From Acidobacteriota bacterium (GTDB lineage Bacteria > Acidobacteriota > Vicinamibacteria > Vicinamibacterales > UBA2999), in contig JAKFXY010000027.1 of NCBI GenBank assembly GCA_021731165.1, forward strand, positions 1 through 64,000: a DNA stretch of 64,000 bases, read 5' to 3'. The position numbers were made by a program, and so were the translations under genes. Numbering within the stretch: position 1 is the first letter of the stretch; each line of letters begins with the position of its first letter. The notes below the pieces were generated by a model. The model did no database searches and had not been told where the DNA came from. It worked only from the letters and a program-made list of their open reading frames with translations. This document shows, piece by piece, positions 29,159 through 43,866 of the stretch.

Positions 29159-30661
29159 GTGATGGAGGCCGGCTCCGGCGATCCGGATCCGACCTCCCTT
29201 TCCGGCCTCTCCGAGTTTCTCGCCTCCTGGGCGACCTACTCGTCCACCAGCCACCTCGATCGTCTTCGCCAGTCCGACTACTCTCGCCTCGACGCTCTCA
29301 ACCATGTGTACCTCGATTACACGGGTGCGGGGCTGTACGGGGATTCGCAGATTCGTGCCCATGTGGAGCTCCTTTCAGCCGACGTGCTGGGTAACCCACA
29401 TTCGGGCAGTCTCGCTTCGAGCGCAACAACCGGCCTTGTAGAACGTGCCCGCGCCTCAGTGCTCGCCTGGTTCAACGCCCCGCCCGGGGAGTACACGGCG
29501 ATATTCACGGCCAACGCGACTGCAGCCCTCAAGCACGTTGGCGAGTCGTACCCGTTTGCCACAGGCAGCCGCCTGCTCCTGACATTTGACAATCACAACT
29601 CGGTGAACGGCATCCGGGAGTTTGCGCGCGCGCGGGGGGCCACGGTCGCCTACGCACCGTTGACCATGCCGGACCTGCGGGTCGATCGTGACCGGCTCTC
29701 GAACCTGCTGCGCTTGGCTGAGCCCGGACATCCGCACCTGTTCGCCTACCCCGCGCAGTCGAACTTCTCGGGTGTCCGCCACCCGCTCGCGCTCGTGGCG
29801 GAAGCACAGGGGCATGGCTGGGACGTACTGCTTGACGCGGCCGCTTTTGCCCCGACAAGCCGGCTTGACGTGGCTTCCGTGCGGCCGGACTTCGTCGCAG
29901 TGTCCTTCTACAAGTTGTTCGGCTACCCGACCGGCGTCGGCTGCCTGATCGCGCGCAACGCCACCCTCGCGCGTCTGCGGCGCCCCTGGTTTTCGGGAGG
30001 GACCGTGAACTTCGCTTCGGCGCACGGGCTCGCCCACATCCTCGCCCCCCACGAGGCTGGGTTCGAGGACGGCACGATCAACTTCCTGGCGATTCCCGCC
30101 GTGGAGATCGGCCTTCGGCACCTGGCGGCAGTGGGTCTTGACGCCATCCACGAGCGCGTTCGCTGTCTTGCCGGGTGGACGCTTCGAGAGCTGATGGCCC
30201 TCAAGCACGGGAACGGTCATCACATGGTGCGAATCTACGGTCCATCCGACACCACGGATCGCGGCGGGACACTCACGTTCAATCTGTATGATCCGGAAGG
30301 ACGCCTGCTCGATTACCGCCGGGTTGAGGAACTGGCCACCGCCGACCGGATCTCCCTCCGCACCGGCTGCTTTTGCAACCCGGGGTCTGGAGAAACAGCC
30401 GAAGGCATTACCGACGACGACGTGCGGGCGGCGTTGGAGAGCGGCCTCGACCTGACCCTCCCCAGGTTCGTGCAGGTGATCCAGCACCGAGGCGGCAAGA
30501 GCGCGGGGGCCATTCGCGCCTCGTTTGGTCTCGTCAGCAATTTCGCCGATGCCTGGCGGTTCGTCCGTTTCATCGCCGGCTTCCGCGATCAGACCAAACT
30601 GACCATCGGTGACGTCACCTTCGACATCGAGTCATGCCGTGTTGTCCGAGATGGCAGCTGA
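29159..30661 (+). CDS. Class V aminotransferase, molybdenum-cofactor-sulfurase-like
   Basis: VYLDYTGAGLY, FTANATAALKHVGE, SFYKLFGYPTGVG (PLP Lys), RTGCFCNPG. Confidence 0.85.
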   Translation: MMEAGSGDPDPTSLSGLSEFLASWATYSSTSHLDRLRQSDYSRLDALNHVYLDYTGAGLYGDSQIRAHVELLSADVLGNPHSGSLASSATTGLVERARASVLAWFNAPPGEYTAIFTANATAALKHVGESYPFATGSRLLLTFDNHNSVNGIREFARARGATVAYAPLTMPDLRVDRDRLSNLLRLAEPGHPHLFAYPAQSNFSGVRHPLALVAEAQGHGWDVLLDAAAFAPTSRLDVASVRPDFVAVSFYKLFGYPTGVGCLIARNATLARLRRPWFSGGTVNFASAHGLAHILAPHEAGFEDGTINFLAIPAVEIGLRHLAAVGLDAIHERVRCLAGWTLRELMALKHGNGHHMVRIYGPSDTTDRGGTLTFNLYDPEGRLLDYRRVEELATADRISLRTGCFCNPGSGETAEGITDDDVRAALESGLDLTLPRFVQVIQHRGGKSAGAIRASFGLVSNFADAWRFVRFIAGFRDQTKLTIGDVTFDIESCRVVRDGS

Positions 30662-30700
30662 TGAGAGATGCTGAGGCGAAGTCGTAAAGGTGGAACGCGC

Positions 30701-33393
<2,693 letters not shown>

Positions 33394-33438
33394 TCACTCC
33401 TCATCAATGCAAAAAGCACAGGGCAAATTGCGCCCTAC

Positions 33439-33942
33439 TTACGAGTATCGCGCGGCTGATAGCGCCGTGTCGCCGCGTCGCATGGCTACCTGGCCCGTGC
33501 GTACCATCTCGACGATCCCCAGCGGCTCGAGCCGCGCGATCACGGCGTCCACGTGAGGCGGCTCTCCGGTGATCTCGAGTGTTATCGTCTGTTCGCCGGT
33601 GTCCACGATGTGCGCACGAGTCTCGTCCACCACGCGCAGCAGCGCCGCACGGTCATGCCCGGCCACGGCCACCTTCACGAGCGCGAGATCCCGTGCCACC
33701 GAGGGGACCAACCCGAGGTCCTCCACTTGCAGCACGTTCACCAGCTTATAGAGATACGCCGTCACGCGCTCGGCGCTGACCTGGTCGCTGTCGATCACGA
33801 CCGTCATCCGGGAGACGCCCGCCTCCGCCGTTCGACCCACGGTGAGCGATTCAATATTGAACGCGCGCCGGCGGAACAGAGAGGCTACGCGATTCAGGAC
33901 GCCCGGCTTGTCCTCGACGAGCGCGACCAGAGTGTGATGCAT
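33439..33942 (-). CDS. ilvN: Acetolactate synthase small (regulatory) subunit
   Basis: MHHTLVALVEDKPGVLNRVASLFRRRAFNIESLTVG ACT domain; located between ilvB and ilvC. Confidence 0.93.
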   Translation of the reverse strand: MHHTLVALVEDKPGVLNRVASLFRRRAFNIESLTVGRTAEAGVSRMTVVIDSDQVSAERVTAYLYKLVNVLQVEDLGLVPSVARDLALVKVAVAGHDRAALLRVVDETRAHIVDTGEQTITLEITGEPPHVDAVIARLEPLGIVEMVRTGQVAMRRGDTALSAARYS

Positions 33943-33950
33943 ATTCAAAT

Positions 33951-34013
33951 CCCAGATCCCACGTCCCGGATCCCAAGTTCCAATAGTTCCCAAGCATCAA
34001 ATTGGGATCTGGG
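33951..34013. repeat. 11-bp inverted repeat (CCCAGATCCCA / TGGGATCTGGG) in ilvB-ilvN spacer
   Basis: Exact arms at 33951-33961 and 34003-34013; C- and G-rich degenerate repeats around them. Confidence 0.75.
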
Positions 34014-34047
34014 TTCTGGGACCTGGAATGCCGGGATCGTGCTATCC

Positions 34048-35772
34048 CTAAATCGGGTCGCTCCCGGTCTCCGCGAGAACCGACGGCTCGGGCCGCCGAA
34101 TCATCGCGCCGAGGTCCGCGCCCGCCGGTACCATCGGGTACACGCTGTCTTCCTGCTCGACACGGAAGTCGATGACTACGGTGCCCTCGGCGGACCGCGC
34201 CCGCTGTACGACATCGATCACCTCGGACCGCTTCTCAGCACGCAGACCGAGCAAGCCGTGTGCATCGGCCAGTTTGACGAAGTCGGGGCTCCGGAGCGGC
34301 GTGGCGGCATAGCGACGTTCGTAGAAGAATTCCTGCCACTGTCGGACCATGCCGAGATAGCCGTTGTTGATAATCGCGACGTTGACCTTGACGTTCTCCT
34401 GCGCCGCCGTGCACAGTTCGGCCTGGGTCATTTGGAAGCCGCCGTCGCCGACGATGCACCAGACCTCGGCCTCGGGACGTGCCATCTTGGCGCCGATGGC
34501 GGCGGGCAGTGCGAAGCCCATGGTGCCGAGGCCGCCAGAGGTGATGAGCGAGCGCGGAGACTCATGGCGATAGTACTGCGCCTCCCACATCTGGTGCTGG
34601 CCTACGTCGGTCACGACCACGGCCTTGCCCTCGGTGATGCGCCAGATGTCGTTGATGACGTGCGCGGCATAGAGATGCCCATTGTCGGGCAGCGACTGGA
34701 TATCGCGCACCGCCGTGTCGCCCTTCATTGAGGCAATGTGCTCGAGCCATGGCTCATGGTCCGCCGGCCCAAGCGCGTCGAGAAGGTCCCGCAGCGCCTC
34801 GCGTAGATCCGCGACGATTGCCGCGTCGGCAACGACGTTCTTGTTGAGCTCCGACGGATCGATGTCGATGTGGATCTTCTTCGCGTTGGGGGCGTAGGTC
34901 TTGAGGTTGCCCGTCACGCGATCGTCGAATCGCATGCCGAAAGCGAGAAGCAGGTCCGCCTCCTGGATGGCGTGGTTGACCCACGCCTCCCCGTGCATGC
35001 CCATCATGCCGATGTTGAGCGGGTGGCTGGCCGGAAACCCGCCAAGGCCCAGCAGCGTCGGTGCTACCGGCGCGTTCACCATCTCCGCGAAGGCGCGAAG
35101 CTCCCGCATGGCCCCACTCTGAATGACCCCTTGTCCCGCCAGGATCACCGGTTTGCGTGAGGCACGGACAAGCTCCACGGCTTTCGCCAGCTCGGTTCTA
35201 CCTATCGTCTGCTTCGGGCGGCTCGAGCGCATCTTCACGGCACTCTCGTCCCATGCCCAGTCCATCGTGGCCTGTTGGGCGTCCTTGGTGATGTCCACGA
35301 GCACCGGGCCAGGGCGCCCTGACTTGGCCAGGTGAAATGCCTCCTTGATGGTCGGCATGATGTCGGCCACGCGTGTCACGAGGTAGTTGTGCTTCGTGAT
35401 CGGCAGGGTGATGCCAGTGATGTCGGTCTCCTGGAAGGCGTCGTAGCCAATCATCTTGCTCGGCACCTGGCCGGTGATGCACACCATCGGGGAGGAATCC
35501 ATCTGCGCGGTCGCGATGCCGGTAACAAGGTTCGTCGCACCTGGACCGGAAGTCGCGATGACCACGCCGACCTCGCCACAGGCCCGTGCGAAGCCATCGG
35601 CCATGTGCGAGGCGCCCTGCTCGTGTCGGACCAGCACGTGCCGGATTGGATACTCCAACATCGCGTCGTAGGCAGGAAGAATGGCGCCGCCAGGGTAGCC
35701 AAAGACGGTGTGTACGCCTTGGTGAACGAGGCACTCCCAGATGATCTGCGCACCGGTGCGTTTCATGGCCAT
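34048..35772 (-). CDS. ilvB: Acetolactate synthase large (catalytic) subunit
   Basis: TPP enzyme motifs: FGYPGGAILPAYDA, GDGGFQMTQAELCTA; ilv cluster. Confidence 0.96.
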   Translation of the reverse strand: MAMKRTGAQIIWECLVHQGVHTVFGYPGGAILPAYDAMLEYPIRHVLVRHEQGASHMADGFARACGEVGVVIATSGPGATNLVTGIATAQMDSSPMVCITGQVPSKMIGYDAFQETDITGITLPITKHNYLVTRVADIMPTIKEAFHLAKSGRPGPVLVDITKDAQQATMDWAWDESAVKMRSSRPKQTIGRTELAKAVELVRASRKPVILAGQGVIQSGAMRELRAFAEMVNAPVAPTLLGLGGFPASHPLNIGMMGMHGEAWVNHAIQEADLLLAFGMRFDDRVTGNLKTYAPNAKKIHIDIDPSELNKNVVADAAIVADLREALRDLLDALGPADHEPWLEHIASMKGDTAVRDIQSLPDNGHLYAAHVINDIWRITEGKAVVVTDVGQHQMWEAQYYRHESPRSLITSGGLGTMGFALPAAIGAKMARPEAEVWCIVGDGGFQMTQAELCTAAQENVKVNVAIINNGYLGMVRQWQEFFYERRYAATPLRSPDFVKLADAHGLLGLRAEKRSEVIDVVQRARSAEGTVVIDFRVEQEDSVYPMVPAGADLGAMIRRPEPSVLAETGSDPI

Positions 35773-35861
35773 GGTCAGTCAGTCTGCACTGCCTGGTAGG
35801 CATCAGTCAAATTGATAGTCCTTCGGAGATGATAAGCTAGTCAAATAGTCTTCGGCTGAAC

Positions 35862-36986
35862 CTAGGCAGGTGGGTCGCGAAAGACCCGGACGGCGTTCCG
35901 CCCATCCCGCTTGGCCTGGTAGAGGGCTTCGTCCGCAACCCGGACAAGCCAGGCCGGCTCCACGCTCTCCGTGCCTACCGCGGTGGCCACGCCAATGCTC
36001 ACGGTCAATCGGCCGCCATCGACACCGGGATGTCGGATGTTCTGAGCTTCGATCGCCGCGCGAACGCGTTCGGCCAGCGTCTCAGCCCCGGGCCCACTGG
36101 TGTCCGGCAGCACCACGGCAAACTCCTCGCCGCCATACCGCGCCACCGTGTCGGTCGCACGCAGCACACAGTCCCGAATGACAGCGGCAACGACACGAAG
36201 ACAATCGTCCCCCGCACGATGACCGAGCGCGTCGTTGAACGCCTTGAAGGCATCCACATCGACCATGAGCAGCGACAGGCGTGACTTCGTCCTCCAGGAC
36301 CGTCGCCACTCCATCGTCAAGACCTCCTCGAACGACCGTCGGTTCGAGACATCGGTCACCGCGTCCACGTACGACATCTCCGCGAGCTTGCGGTTGGCGT
36401 CTTCGAGCTGGTCGGTGCGTTCGCGCACCAGTCGCATCAGATCAGCCTGAAGATCCCGCAGCACACGGAGACGCCACCGGTAGCCGCTCACGAGGAGCAG
36501 CACGAAGACAAGAACGCTGCCTGCGAGAAAGGGACGCGTCTCGTAGAAGCGCGGCTGCAGGAACAAGGCGAGCGCCGCCGGTGCAGGCTGCCCTTCGGTC
36601 GGCCCGGCGGCGCGAACCCGGAACGTATACGTCCCGGGTGGAATGTTGGTGTAGAAGGCCGTGCGCCGGGAGCCGGCTGCAATCCATCCTTTGTCGAAGT
36701 TATCGAGCTGGTACTCGAACTGGAGTGGCGCGGAGTCGACCGGGGGGGGCGCGGCGTAGTCGAACTGGAGGTCGCCTCGCTCAGCTGGGGCCTCGACTCG
36801 ACCGCTGACGTTCACGGTCGTTCCGTTCACACGGGCTGCCTGGATGGAAACTCGCGGTGCGTTCGGTGTCGGCTTCAGCTCCGCGCCGTCGGCAAGGGCG
36901 GCACCGGCATGCGCCATGACGAACGCAAACAGCCAGACGACCACCAATACGGCACGGTTTGGCGCTCGGTACCTGGCATCGCGCAT
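35862..36986 (-). CDS. Membrane diguanylate cyclase with periplasmic Y_Y_Y-like domain
   Basis: Signal peptide, PLQFEYQLDNFDKGWIAAGSRRTAFYTNIPPGTYTFRVRA, one TM, GGDEF domain with RYGGEEF and RATD I-site. Confidence 0.88.
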   Translation of the reverse strand: MRDARYRAPNRAVLVVVWLFAFVMAHAGAALADGAELKPTPNAPRVSIQAARVNGTTVNVSGRVEAPAERGDLQFDYAAPPPVDSAPLQFEYQLDNFDKGWIAAGSRRTAFYTNIPPGTYTFRVRAAGPTEGQPAPAALALFLQPRFYETRPFLAGSVLVFVLLLVSGYRWRLRVLRDLQADLMRLVRERTDQLEDANRKLAEMSYVDAVTDVSNRRSFEEVLTMEWRRSWRTKSRLSLLMVDVDAFKAFNDALGHRAGDDCLRVVAAVIRDCVLRATDTVARYGGEEFAVVLPDTSGPGAETLAERVRAAIEAQNIRHPGVDGGRLTVSIGVATAVGTESVEPAWLVRVADEALYQAKRDGRNAVRVFRDPPA

Positions 36987-37217
36987 CTATTCTCTTGATA
37001 TATCGGCTTTTGCCCGTCCCTCGGCAGTCTCGTCCGCCTGAAATGCCGTTCTTGAATGCGTGCCGTCACAGAACGGCTTTTTCGCCGAGGCGCCGCACCG
37101 GCAGAGCGCCACCGGGCGGCGGTCAACCGGGTACTCGACGCCGTTCCAGTCCACGACTGTCACTTCGTCGCTCTCGATCACGTACGGCCCGTTTCTTCGC
37201 AGCCGGACAGTCGTCAT
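36987..37217 (-). CDS. CDGSH iron-sulfur domain protein
   Basis: CRCGASAKKPFCDGTH motif. Confidence 0.9.
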   Translation of the reverse strand: MTTVRLRRNGPYVIESDEVTVVDWNGVEYPVDRRPVALCRCGASAKKPFCDGTHSRTAFQADETAEGRAKADISRE

Positions 37218-37588
37218 TAGAACTCCCAGGGCTTGCGCCCGATAGCGACGATGCTGCAGGCAAAGATGGCGTTCAGTTTTCGCCGCTTCGCCGCTGCCAT
37301 GACAGCGTCGTTCTCCGCCCCAGGGTTTATCCAGATTTCAGGAATCTGCTTCTTCTCGAACTCTTCGAGGAGCCGCTCGGTCACCTCGGGCTGCACGTAG
37401 ACCGTCGCCATGTCGATGGCCCCTGGGACGTCGAGCACCGATGCGTAGGCCTTCAGGCCCTCGATCTCCGTCTCGTTCGGGTTGACGGGGATCACCGTAT
37501 GCCCCTCCGCGGTAAACGCGCGAAGTGCCTTGTTGCCGAACTTCGTTCGATCGCTCGACGCCCCAATCACCGCGACGACTTTGACCAT
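37217..37588 (-). CDS. CoA-binding (YccU-like) protein
   Basis: VAVIGASSDRTKFGNKALRAF Rossmann start; IPEIWINPGAE. Confidence 0.88.
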   Translation of the reverse strand: MVKVVAVIGASSDRTKFGNKALRAFTAEGHTVIPVNPNETEIEGLKAYASVLDVPGAIDMATVYVQPEVTERLLEEFEKKQIPEIWINPGAENDAVMAAAKRRKLNAIFACSIVAIGRKPWEF

Positions 37589-37694
37589 GGTCCATTATCA
37601 GGCAGGACAAGCCGGGACCCGCGATTCACCTCGGGTACAATGCCTCCGCGTGCCCTTCGACCATCGCTCAGGGCATCCCGAGCCGCGTCGAGGG

Positions 37695-39323
37695 ATGCGC
37701 CGGCCAGTTCTCGCACTCGTTCTGCTTTCGTGTCTCATGTTCTTCCTCGGGTTAGGCCAGCAGGCGATCAGCGATGCCGATGAGGCCTTCTATGCGGAGG
37801 CGGCCCGCGAGATGGTCGAGGGCGCCGACTGGCTGACTCCCCACTTCAACTACACCGATCGGTGGCAGAAGCCGGTGCTCTACTACTGGGGAGCGGCCGC
37901 CCTGTACCTCGTGACCGGACCGACCGAAGGCGCCGCTCGCTTCTGGTCCGCTTTGTCCGGGGTGGGGCTGACGCTCTTGACGTGGGTCGTTGCGCGTCGC
38001 ATGCGGAATGTCGACGCGGCATGGATCGCCGGCGCCATTGTCGCCACTTCGTACGGTTACGTCGCGATCGCACGCATGGCCCTGCCAGACCTTCCCCTGG
38101 CGTTCTTCATCACCCTGACGATTTGGGCAGCCCTCGAGAAAAGGTGGACGCTGGCCGGCGCCGCGGCAGGCCTCGGATTCCTGACGAAGGGACCTGTGGC
38201 CGTGGTGATTCCGGGAATCGTGCTCGTTCCCATCTGGTTGCGTGAACGAACAAGCGGGATCACGGCGCGCGACATCCTGCTGGGCACGTTGGCTTTCGCG
38301 GCGATCGGACTTCCGTGGTACGCGATCATGACGACGGTCCATGGGGCTGACTACCTGCGAAGCTTCTTCGTCGGCGACAACCTCGAGCGGTTTGCCACAG
38401 ATCGTTTCAATGCCCCACGTACGCTCTGGTTCTACCTGCCTGTTGTCCTTGGCGGCATGATGCCATGGTCAATCTATCTGCTGGTGCTGCCGTGGCGCCG
38501 CGGTGTCGATATCCTGCGAGCGAGACAGCGACTGGCCGAGGAGGAGTGGCGGCTCGTGATCTGGGCCCTCGTGCCTCTTGTGTTCTACACCCTGTCGGTG
38601 GGCAAACAGCCCCGCTACGTGTTGCCGGTGCTCCCGCCGCTCGCGATTCTTCTCGCGCATGCCATCGCCACGCGTGTGGCCTCCGGGCGGGACACCGTGG
38701 GCACGGCCGCGGCCAATCGCGGACTGTCCGTGGCGACGTGGCTGACGGCCGCGACATACGTGATCGTCGCCGTGGTGCTCTTTCGCGCGCGCGGACTCTT
38801 CATCACGGCGTATCCGGCATTGACGTGGATTGGGATCGGTGCCCTCGGTGTGGCGGCGGCCGCCCTGGCACGAGTGGCGGCAAGCCACGATTGGCGCCGC
38901 CTGCCGGTCGTCATGACGCTTTCGGCCTGCGTGGTTCTGTTGTCGATTCAGTTCGGCGCGCTCGCAGGCGTGCGGCCGGAACCAGTTGAGGAGATGGCGA
39001 TGCTCGTGCGAACCCACCGAACCGGAGCTGAGCCGGTGGGCGAGTATCAGGTCTTCGTCAGGAATCTGGTCTTCTACGCCGGCTTCAAACAAGTCGAACT
39101 CTTCCCAGAAGCCAGTGCCCTCGAGTTCGTGAGGTCTTCCGAGCGCGTTCTCCTCGTCGTGCGCGAACAGGATCTTCCACGTCTCCAGGCGCTGTCGGGC
39201 GTCGCACTTCGAACCCTCGGCTCGGTGGCGTATCTGGATCCGGCCAACATCAAGCTGCGCACCTTCCTCGTGCCGTCGCCTCAGGCGCATATCGACACAG
39301 TGCTGCTGGTCACGAATCGATAG
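37695..39323 (+). CDS. Glycosyltransferase family 39 (ArnT-like) membrane protein
   Basis: [39 protein letters not shown]; multiple TMs. Confidence 0.88.
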   Translation: MRRPVLALVLLSCLMFFLGLGQQAISDADEAFYAEAAREMVEGADWLTPHFNYTDRWQKPVLYYWGAAALYLVTGPTEGAARFWSALSGVGLTLLTWVVARRMRNVDAAWIAGAIVATSYGYVAIARMALPDLPLAFFITLTIWAALEKRWTLAGAAAGLGFLTKGPVAVVIPGIVLVPIWLRERTSGITARDILLGTLAFAAIGLPWYAIMTTVHGADYLRSFFVGDNLERFATDRFNAPRTLWFYLPVVLGGMMPWSIYLLVLPWRRGVDILRARQRLAEEEWRLVIWALVPLVFYTLSVGKQPRYVLPVLPPLAILLAHAIATRVASGRDTVGTAAANRGLSVATWLTAATYVIVAVVLFRARGLFITAYPALTWIGIGALGVAAAALARVAASHDWRRLPVVMTLSACVVLLSIQFGALAGVRPEPVEEMAMLVRTHRTGAEPVGEYQVFVRNLVFYAGFKQVELFPEASALEFVRSSERVLLVVREQDLPRLQALSGVALRTLGSVAYLDPANIKLRTFLVPSPQAHIDTVLLVTNR

Positions 39324-39370
39324 TCAGCGTGTGCACCCTGACGCATGTCGTCACCGACTATGCTAAGCGC

Positions 39371-42300
39371 ATGGACGTGCTGTCCTCGTTTCATCCAGCC
39401 GTAGCTGCGTGGTTTCGTCGCGCGTTCGCGGCGCCAACACCCGCGCAGGTACAGGCCTGGCCCGCGATTCATGACGGCAGGCACGTTCTCATCGCCGCGC
39501 CAACCGGCTCTGGCAAGACGTTCGCGGCGTTCCTGGCGGCCATCGACGGACTCGTGCGCGAAGCGCTTACGGCTACCCTGCCGGACGAGACGCGCATCGT
39601 CTACGTCTCGCCGCTGAAGGCACTGTCGAACGACATCAACCGAAATCTCGCCGCGCCGATTGCCGGAATCAACGAGGAGCTGCGCGTGCTCGGATTGCCG
39701 CACTCGGGCATCCGTACGTTCGTGCGCACCGGCGACACGCCACAGTCCGAGCGTGCACGAATGGCGCGTAAGCCGCCGCACATAGTGGTGACCACGCCCG
39801 AATCTCTGTACATCCTGCTCGGCTCCGAGTCGGGTCGGCGCATGCTTGCCACGACGCGGACGATCATCGTGGATGAGATCCACGCAATCGCGGGAACGAA
39901 GCGAGGTTCGCACCTCGCGCTGTCGATGGAGCGACTCGAGGCGCTCGTGTCGCGACCGTTGATACGGATTGGGCTGTCGGCCACGCAGAAGCCCATCGAG
40001 GAGGTTGCGCGGTTCCTCGTCGGCACCCAGCGCGCGACGATCGTGCGCCCGTCACTTCCTGGCGGGCCGCGTCCGTGGCTGGACGCCGATGCTCGGGAGC
40101 CGCGCGGTGCGACCGCGGACTGCACTGTCGTCGATAGCGGTCACGCGCGGCAGCGCGACCTGGGTATAGAAGTGCCAGCCTCACCGCTCGAGGCTGTGAT
40201 GTCAACCGAGGTCTGGTCGCAGGTGTACGACCGGTTGGCGGAGCTTGTCGCCGAGCACCGCACAACGCTCGTGTTCGTCAACACACGGCGGCTCGCGGAG
40301 CGTGTCGCACGGCATCTATCCGAGCGACTCGGCAAGGCCAACGTCGCCGCGCACCACGGCAGTCTGGCGAAGGAGCTACGACTGGACGCGGAGCACCGGC
40401 TGAAGCGGGGTGAGCTGAAGGCGCTCGTCGCCACCGCGTCCCTCGAATTGGGCATCGACATCGGCGACGTCGATCTCGTCTGCCAGTTGAGCTCGCCGCG
40501 TTCGATTAACGCTTTTCTCCAGCGCGTAGGCCGCTCGGGCCACGCCGTTGGCGGAACCCCGAAAGGCCGGCTGTTTCCGACGTCGCGCGATGATCTCGTC
40601 GAGTCCGCCGCGCTCCTTGACGCGGTGAGGCGTGCCGAACTCGACCAATTGCGGGTACCGCGGAACCCGCTCGACGTGCTCGCTCAGCAGATCACCGCGG
40701 AGGTGGCCGCACGCGAGTGGAGCTCGGATTCGTTGTTCCAGTTGTTCACGCGCGCCCATCCCTACCGTCATCTCGCACGCAAGGAATTCGACGAGATCGT
40801 GCAGATGCTTGGTGAGGGCTTCAGCACGCGCCGAGGCCGAACCGGCGCCATGATTCACCATGACGCCGTGAACCGAGTGTTGCGGCCCCGCCGAGGGGCG
40901 CGGCTCACGGCGCTCACCTCGGGCGGTGCGATTCCAGACACCGCGGACTACACAGTGCTGCTGGAGCCGGCGGGTCATGTCGTGGGCACCGTGCACGAAG
41001 ACTTCGCCGTCGAGAGCCTCACCGGGGATGTGTTTCAGCTTGGCAACACCTCGTACCAGATCCTGCGAGTGGAGCGTGGAACGATCCGGGTGCAGGACGC
41101 GCAGGGCGCGCCGCCATCGATTCCCTTTTGGCTTGGCGAGGCCACCGGACGCACGGACGAACTCTCCTCCGCCGTGTCCCGCCTGCGTGGCGAGGTCGAG
41201 CGACGACTGAAGGACGGAATCGATTCACCTGTCGAGTGGCTGGCACGCGAGGTAGGTGTCCAGAGGGCGGCGGGAGCGCAGTTGGTGAGCTACCTCGCGT
41301 CGGCGTGCGCGGCCCTTGGGTCCCTCCCCACACACGACACGATTGTGTTCGAACGATTCTTCGACGAAGCCGGCGGCATGCAGCTCGTGATTCACTCACC
41401 GTTCGGCAGCCGCGTCAATCGCGCGTGGGGGTTGGCCCTACGGAAGCGATTCTGCCGTACGTTCAACTTCGAGCTGCAGGCGGCCGCGACCGAAGACACG
41501 CTGGTCCTCTCACTCACGACCGCGCACAGCTTCGACCTTGGAGAGGTGGCCCGCTATCTGCATTCACACTCCGCGCGCGAGATTCTCGTGCAGGCACTGC
41601 TCGCAGCGCCGATGTTTGGCGTGCGGTGGCGGTGGGACGCGTCGATATCACTGGCGCTGCCGCGCTTCCGCGGCGGCAAGAGAGTGCCGCCTCAGATTGC
41701 GCGGATGAATGCCGAGGACCTACTGGCATCGGTGTTCCCGGACCAGGTGGCATGTGCGGAGAACCTGCCGGGAGAGATCGAAGTGCCAGATCATCCCCTG
41801 GTACGCCAGACCATTCGAGACTGTCTCGAAGACGCGATGGACGTTGACGGCTTCGAGCGACTCCTCCGTGCTCTCGAAGCTGGCGAGATTCGCGTGGTCG
41901 CGAGGGATCTGACGGAACCTTCGCCGCTCGCGCTGGAAGTGTTGTCGGCTCGGCCCTATGCCTACCTCGACGATGCCCCGCTTGAGGAACGCCGCACACA
42001 GGCCGTGATGGGCCGCCGCTGGCTTGATCCTGAATCCGCGGCGGACATCGGCAAGCTCGATGCGGATGCTATTCAGCGGGTGCGCAGCGAAGCGTGGCCC
42101 GACGCCGCCTCGAAGGACGAGCTGCACGACTCCTTGCTGTGGCTTGGTTATCTGACCGACGAGGAAGCGCACCGCGATCCCGCATGGCCAGGCCTGCTCG
42201 AAGAGCTGGCCTCCGAGGGACGTGTCACCCACGTGTCGGGCGGACTCTGGATCGCCGCCGAGCGCCGGCCGATGTTCGATGCCATCTTCCCGTGCTCGAC

Positions 42301-43801
42301 GTGCACACCGAAGGTCTCGGTGCCCGAGGAGTACGCGAAGTCCTGGGCATCCAAAGAAGCGCTGGTGGAAATCGTTCGCGGGCGGCTGGAAGGACTGGGG
42401 CCGGTCACGACAGTGTCCTTGGCGGAGTCACTGTGCGGCATGGCCGTCTCAGGGGTCGAAATGGCGCTCGCCGCGCTCCAGGGGGAAGGCTTTGTCATGC
42501 GTGGCCGGTTTACAGCCGGCGCCGACGGCGAGGAATGGTGCGAGCGCAGGCTGCTCGCACGCATCCATCGCTACACAGTCAAACGCCTGCGCGCGGAGGT
42601 CGAGCCGGTGCTCGCGCGCGACTTCATGCGCTTCCTGTTCGAGTGGCAACGCGTGACGCCGGAAGCGCGTATGCAGGGGCCGGACGCGCTGGCAGCTGTG
42701 CTCACGCAGCTCGAAGGCTTCGAGGCCCCCGCCAGTTCGTGGGAAACGGAGATTCTTCCCGCGCGCGTCAATGAGTACGAGCCTGCGTGGCTCGACGAGC
42801 ACTGCCTGGCCGGGCGCTTCGTCTGGACGCGTCTCGCGAAGCGTACGGCAAGTCCGGAGCGCGGCGCGGCCCCCGTGCGCGCGACGCCAATCGTGCTGCT
42901 GCCCAGGCGCAACGTAAGGCTCTGGTCGGTGTTTGCGGATCGACCCGATCCCGCACACCTCACCGCCAATGCGAGGGAGGTGGCCGATCATATTCAGGCG
43001 CGGGGCGCGTCATTCTTCGACGAGATTGTCGAGGGGGCGCGGCTCCTGCCTGCACAGGCGGAAGAAGCGCTCGCGGAGCTGGTCGCGCTCGGACTCGTGA
43101 ACTCCGACAGCTTCGGAGGACTGCGCGCACTGCTGGTGCCGGCGGACCGCCGCCGACGGGCGGACGGCACGCACCGGCGCCGGCGGGCCGCGCTCTTTGG
43201 CATGGCCGAGTCGGGCCGCTGGGCGCTCGTTCGTCGCACGATGTCGCCCGACGCGCCTGGGGATGCTGATAGTGGCAGCGGCGCCGGAGTGCGCGCCGCC
43301 GGGCAAACACGCCGCGACGAGGCCATCGAGAACGTCGTGCGAACTCTGCTGAGGCGCTGGGGCGTCATCTTCTGGAAACTGGTCGCACTCGAGGCGGGTT
43401 GGCTACCGCCCTGGCGTGACCTGCTCATGTGCTGCCGCAGGCTCGAGGCGCGCGGCGAGATCCGCGGCGGCCGCTTCGTCTCCGGGTTTTCCGGCGAGCA
43501 GTACGCCACCCCGGAGGCAGTGGGGTTGCTGCGGGATGTTCGTAAGAAGGCCGGCAACGGACAGCTCATCGCGTTGTCGGCCGCGGACCCTCTAAACCTT
43601 GTCGGCGTCTTGACGCCGGAGGGCCGGCTGCCCGCGATCACTGGCAACCGTGTGCTGTACCGCGACGGCTTGCCCATCGCCATTCTCGCCGCAGGCGAGG
43701 TGCGCCTCCTGGCGCAGGACCTCGATCCACAGGAGCAATGGGAAGCGCAGAACGCCATTCTGCGGCGGCACGTCCCCGCGGTGCTCGCCGACATTGCCTG
43801 A
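39371..43801 (+). CDS. lhr: Lhr-family large DEAD/H helicase
   Basis: ~1476 aa; [61 protein letters not shown]. Confidence 0.93.
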   Translation: MDVLSSFHPAVAAWFRRAFAAPTPAQVQAWPAIHDGRHVLIAAPTGSGKTFAAFLAAIDGLVREALTATLPDETRIVYVSPLKALSNDINRNLAAPIAGINEELRVLGLPHSGIRTFVRTGDTPQSERARMARKPPHIVVTTPESLYILLGSESGRRMLATTRTIIVDEIHAIAGTKRGSHLALSMERLEALVSRPLIRIGLSATQKPIEEVARFLVGTQRATIVRPSLPGGPRPWLDADAREPRGATADCTVVDSGHARQRDLGIEVPASPLEAVMSTEVWSQVYDRLAELVAEHRTTLVFVNTRRLAERVARHLSERLGKANVAAHHGSLAKELRLDAEHRLKRGELKALVATASLELGIDIGDVDLVCQLSSPRSINAFLQRVGRSGHAVGGTPKGRLFPTSRDDLVESAALLDAVRRAELDQLRVPRNPLDVLAQQITAEVAAREWSSDSLFQLFTRAHPYRHLARKEFDEIVQMLGEGFSTRRGRTGAMIHHDAVNRVLRPRRGARLTALTSGGAIPDTADYTVLLEPAGHVVGTVHEDFAVESLTGDVFQLGNTSYQILRVERGTIRVQDAQGAPPSIPFWLGEATGRTDELSSAVSRLRGEVERRLKDGIDSPVEWLAREVGVQRAAGAQLVSYLASACAALGSLPTHDTIVFERFFDEAGGMQLVIHSPFGSRVNRAWGLALRKRFCRTFNFELQAAATEDTLVLSLTTAHSFDLGEVARYLHSHSAREILVQALLAAPMFGVRWRWDASISLALPRFRGGKRVPPQIARMNAEDLLASVFPDQVACAENLPGEIEVPDHPLVRQTIRDCLEDAMDVDGFERLLRALEAGEIRVVARDLTEPSPLALEVLSARPYAYLDDAPLEERRTQAVMGRRWLDPESAADIGKLDADAIQRVRSEAWPDAASKDELHDSLLWLGYLTDEEAHRDPAWPGLLEELASEGRVTHVSGGLWIAAERRPMFDAIFPCSTCTPKVSVPEEYAKSWASKEALVEIVRGRLEGLGPVTTVSLAESLCGMAVSGVEMALAALQGEGFVMRGRFTAGADGEEWCERRLLARIHRYTVKRLRAEVEPVLARDFMRFLFEWQRVTPEARMQGPDALAAVLTQLEGFEAPASSWETEILPARVNEYEPAWLDEHCLAGRFVWTRLAKRTASPERGAAPVRATPIVLLPRRNVRLWSVFADRPDPAHLTANAREVADHIQARGASFFDEIVEGARLLPAQAEEALAELVALGLVNSDSFGGLRALLVPADRRRRADGTHRRRRAALFGMAESGRWALVRRTMSPDAPGDADSGSGAGVRAAGQTRRDEAIENVVRTLLRRWGVIFWKLVALEAGWLPPWRDLLMCCRRLEARGEIRGGRFVSGFSGEQYATPEAVGLLRDVRKKAGNGQLIALSAADPLNLVGVLTPEGRLPAITGNRVLYRDGLPIAILAAGEVRLLAQDLDPQEQWEAQNAILRRHVPAVLADIA

Positions 43802-43866
43802 CGGACAGACAGTCGGTACCCGAAAGCGAAACTCGGCCGTTACGCGAAGCCTGGTCCGCGCGACAG

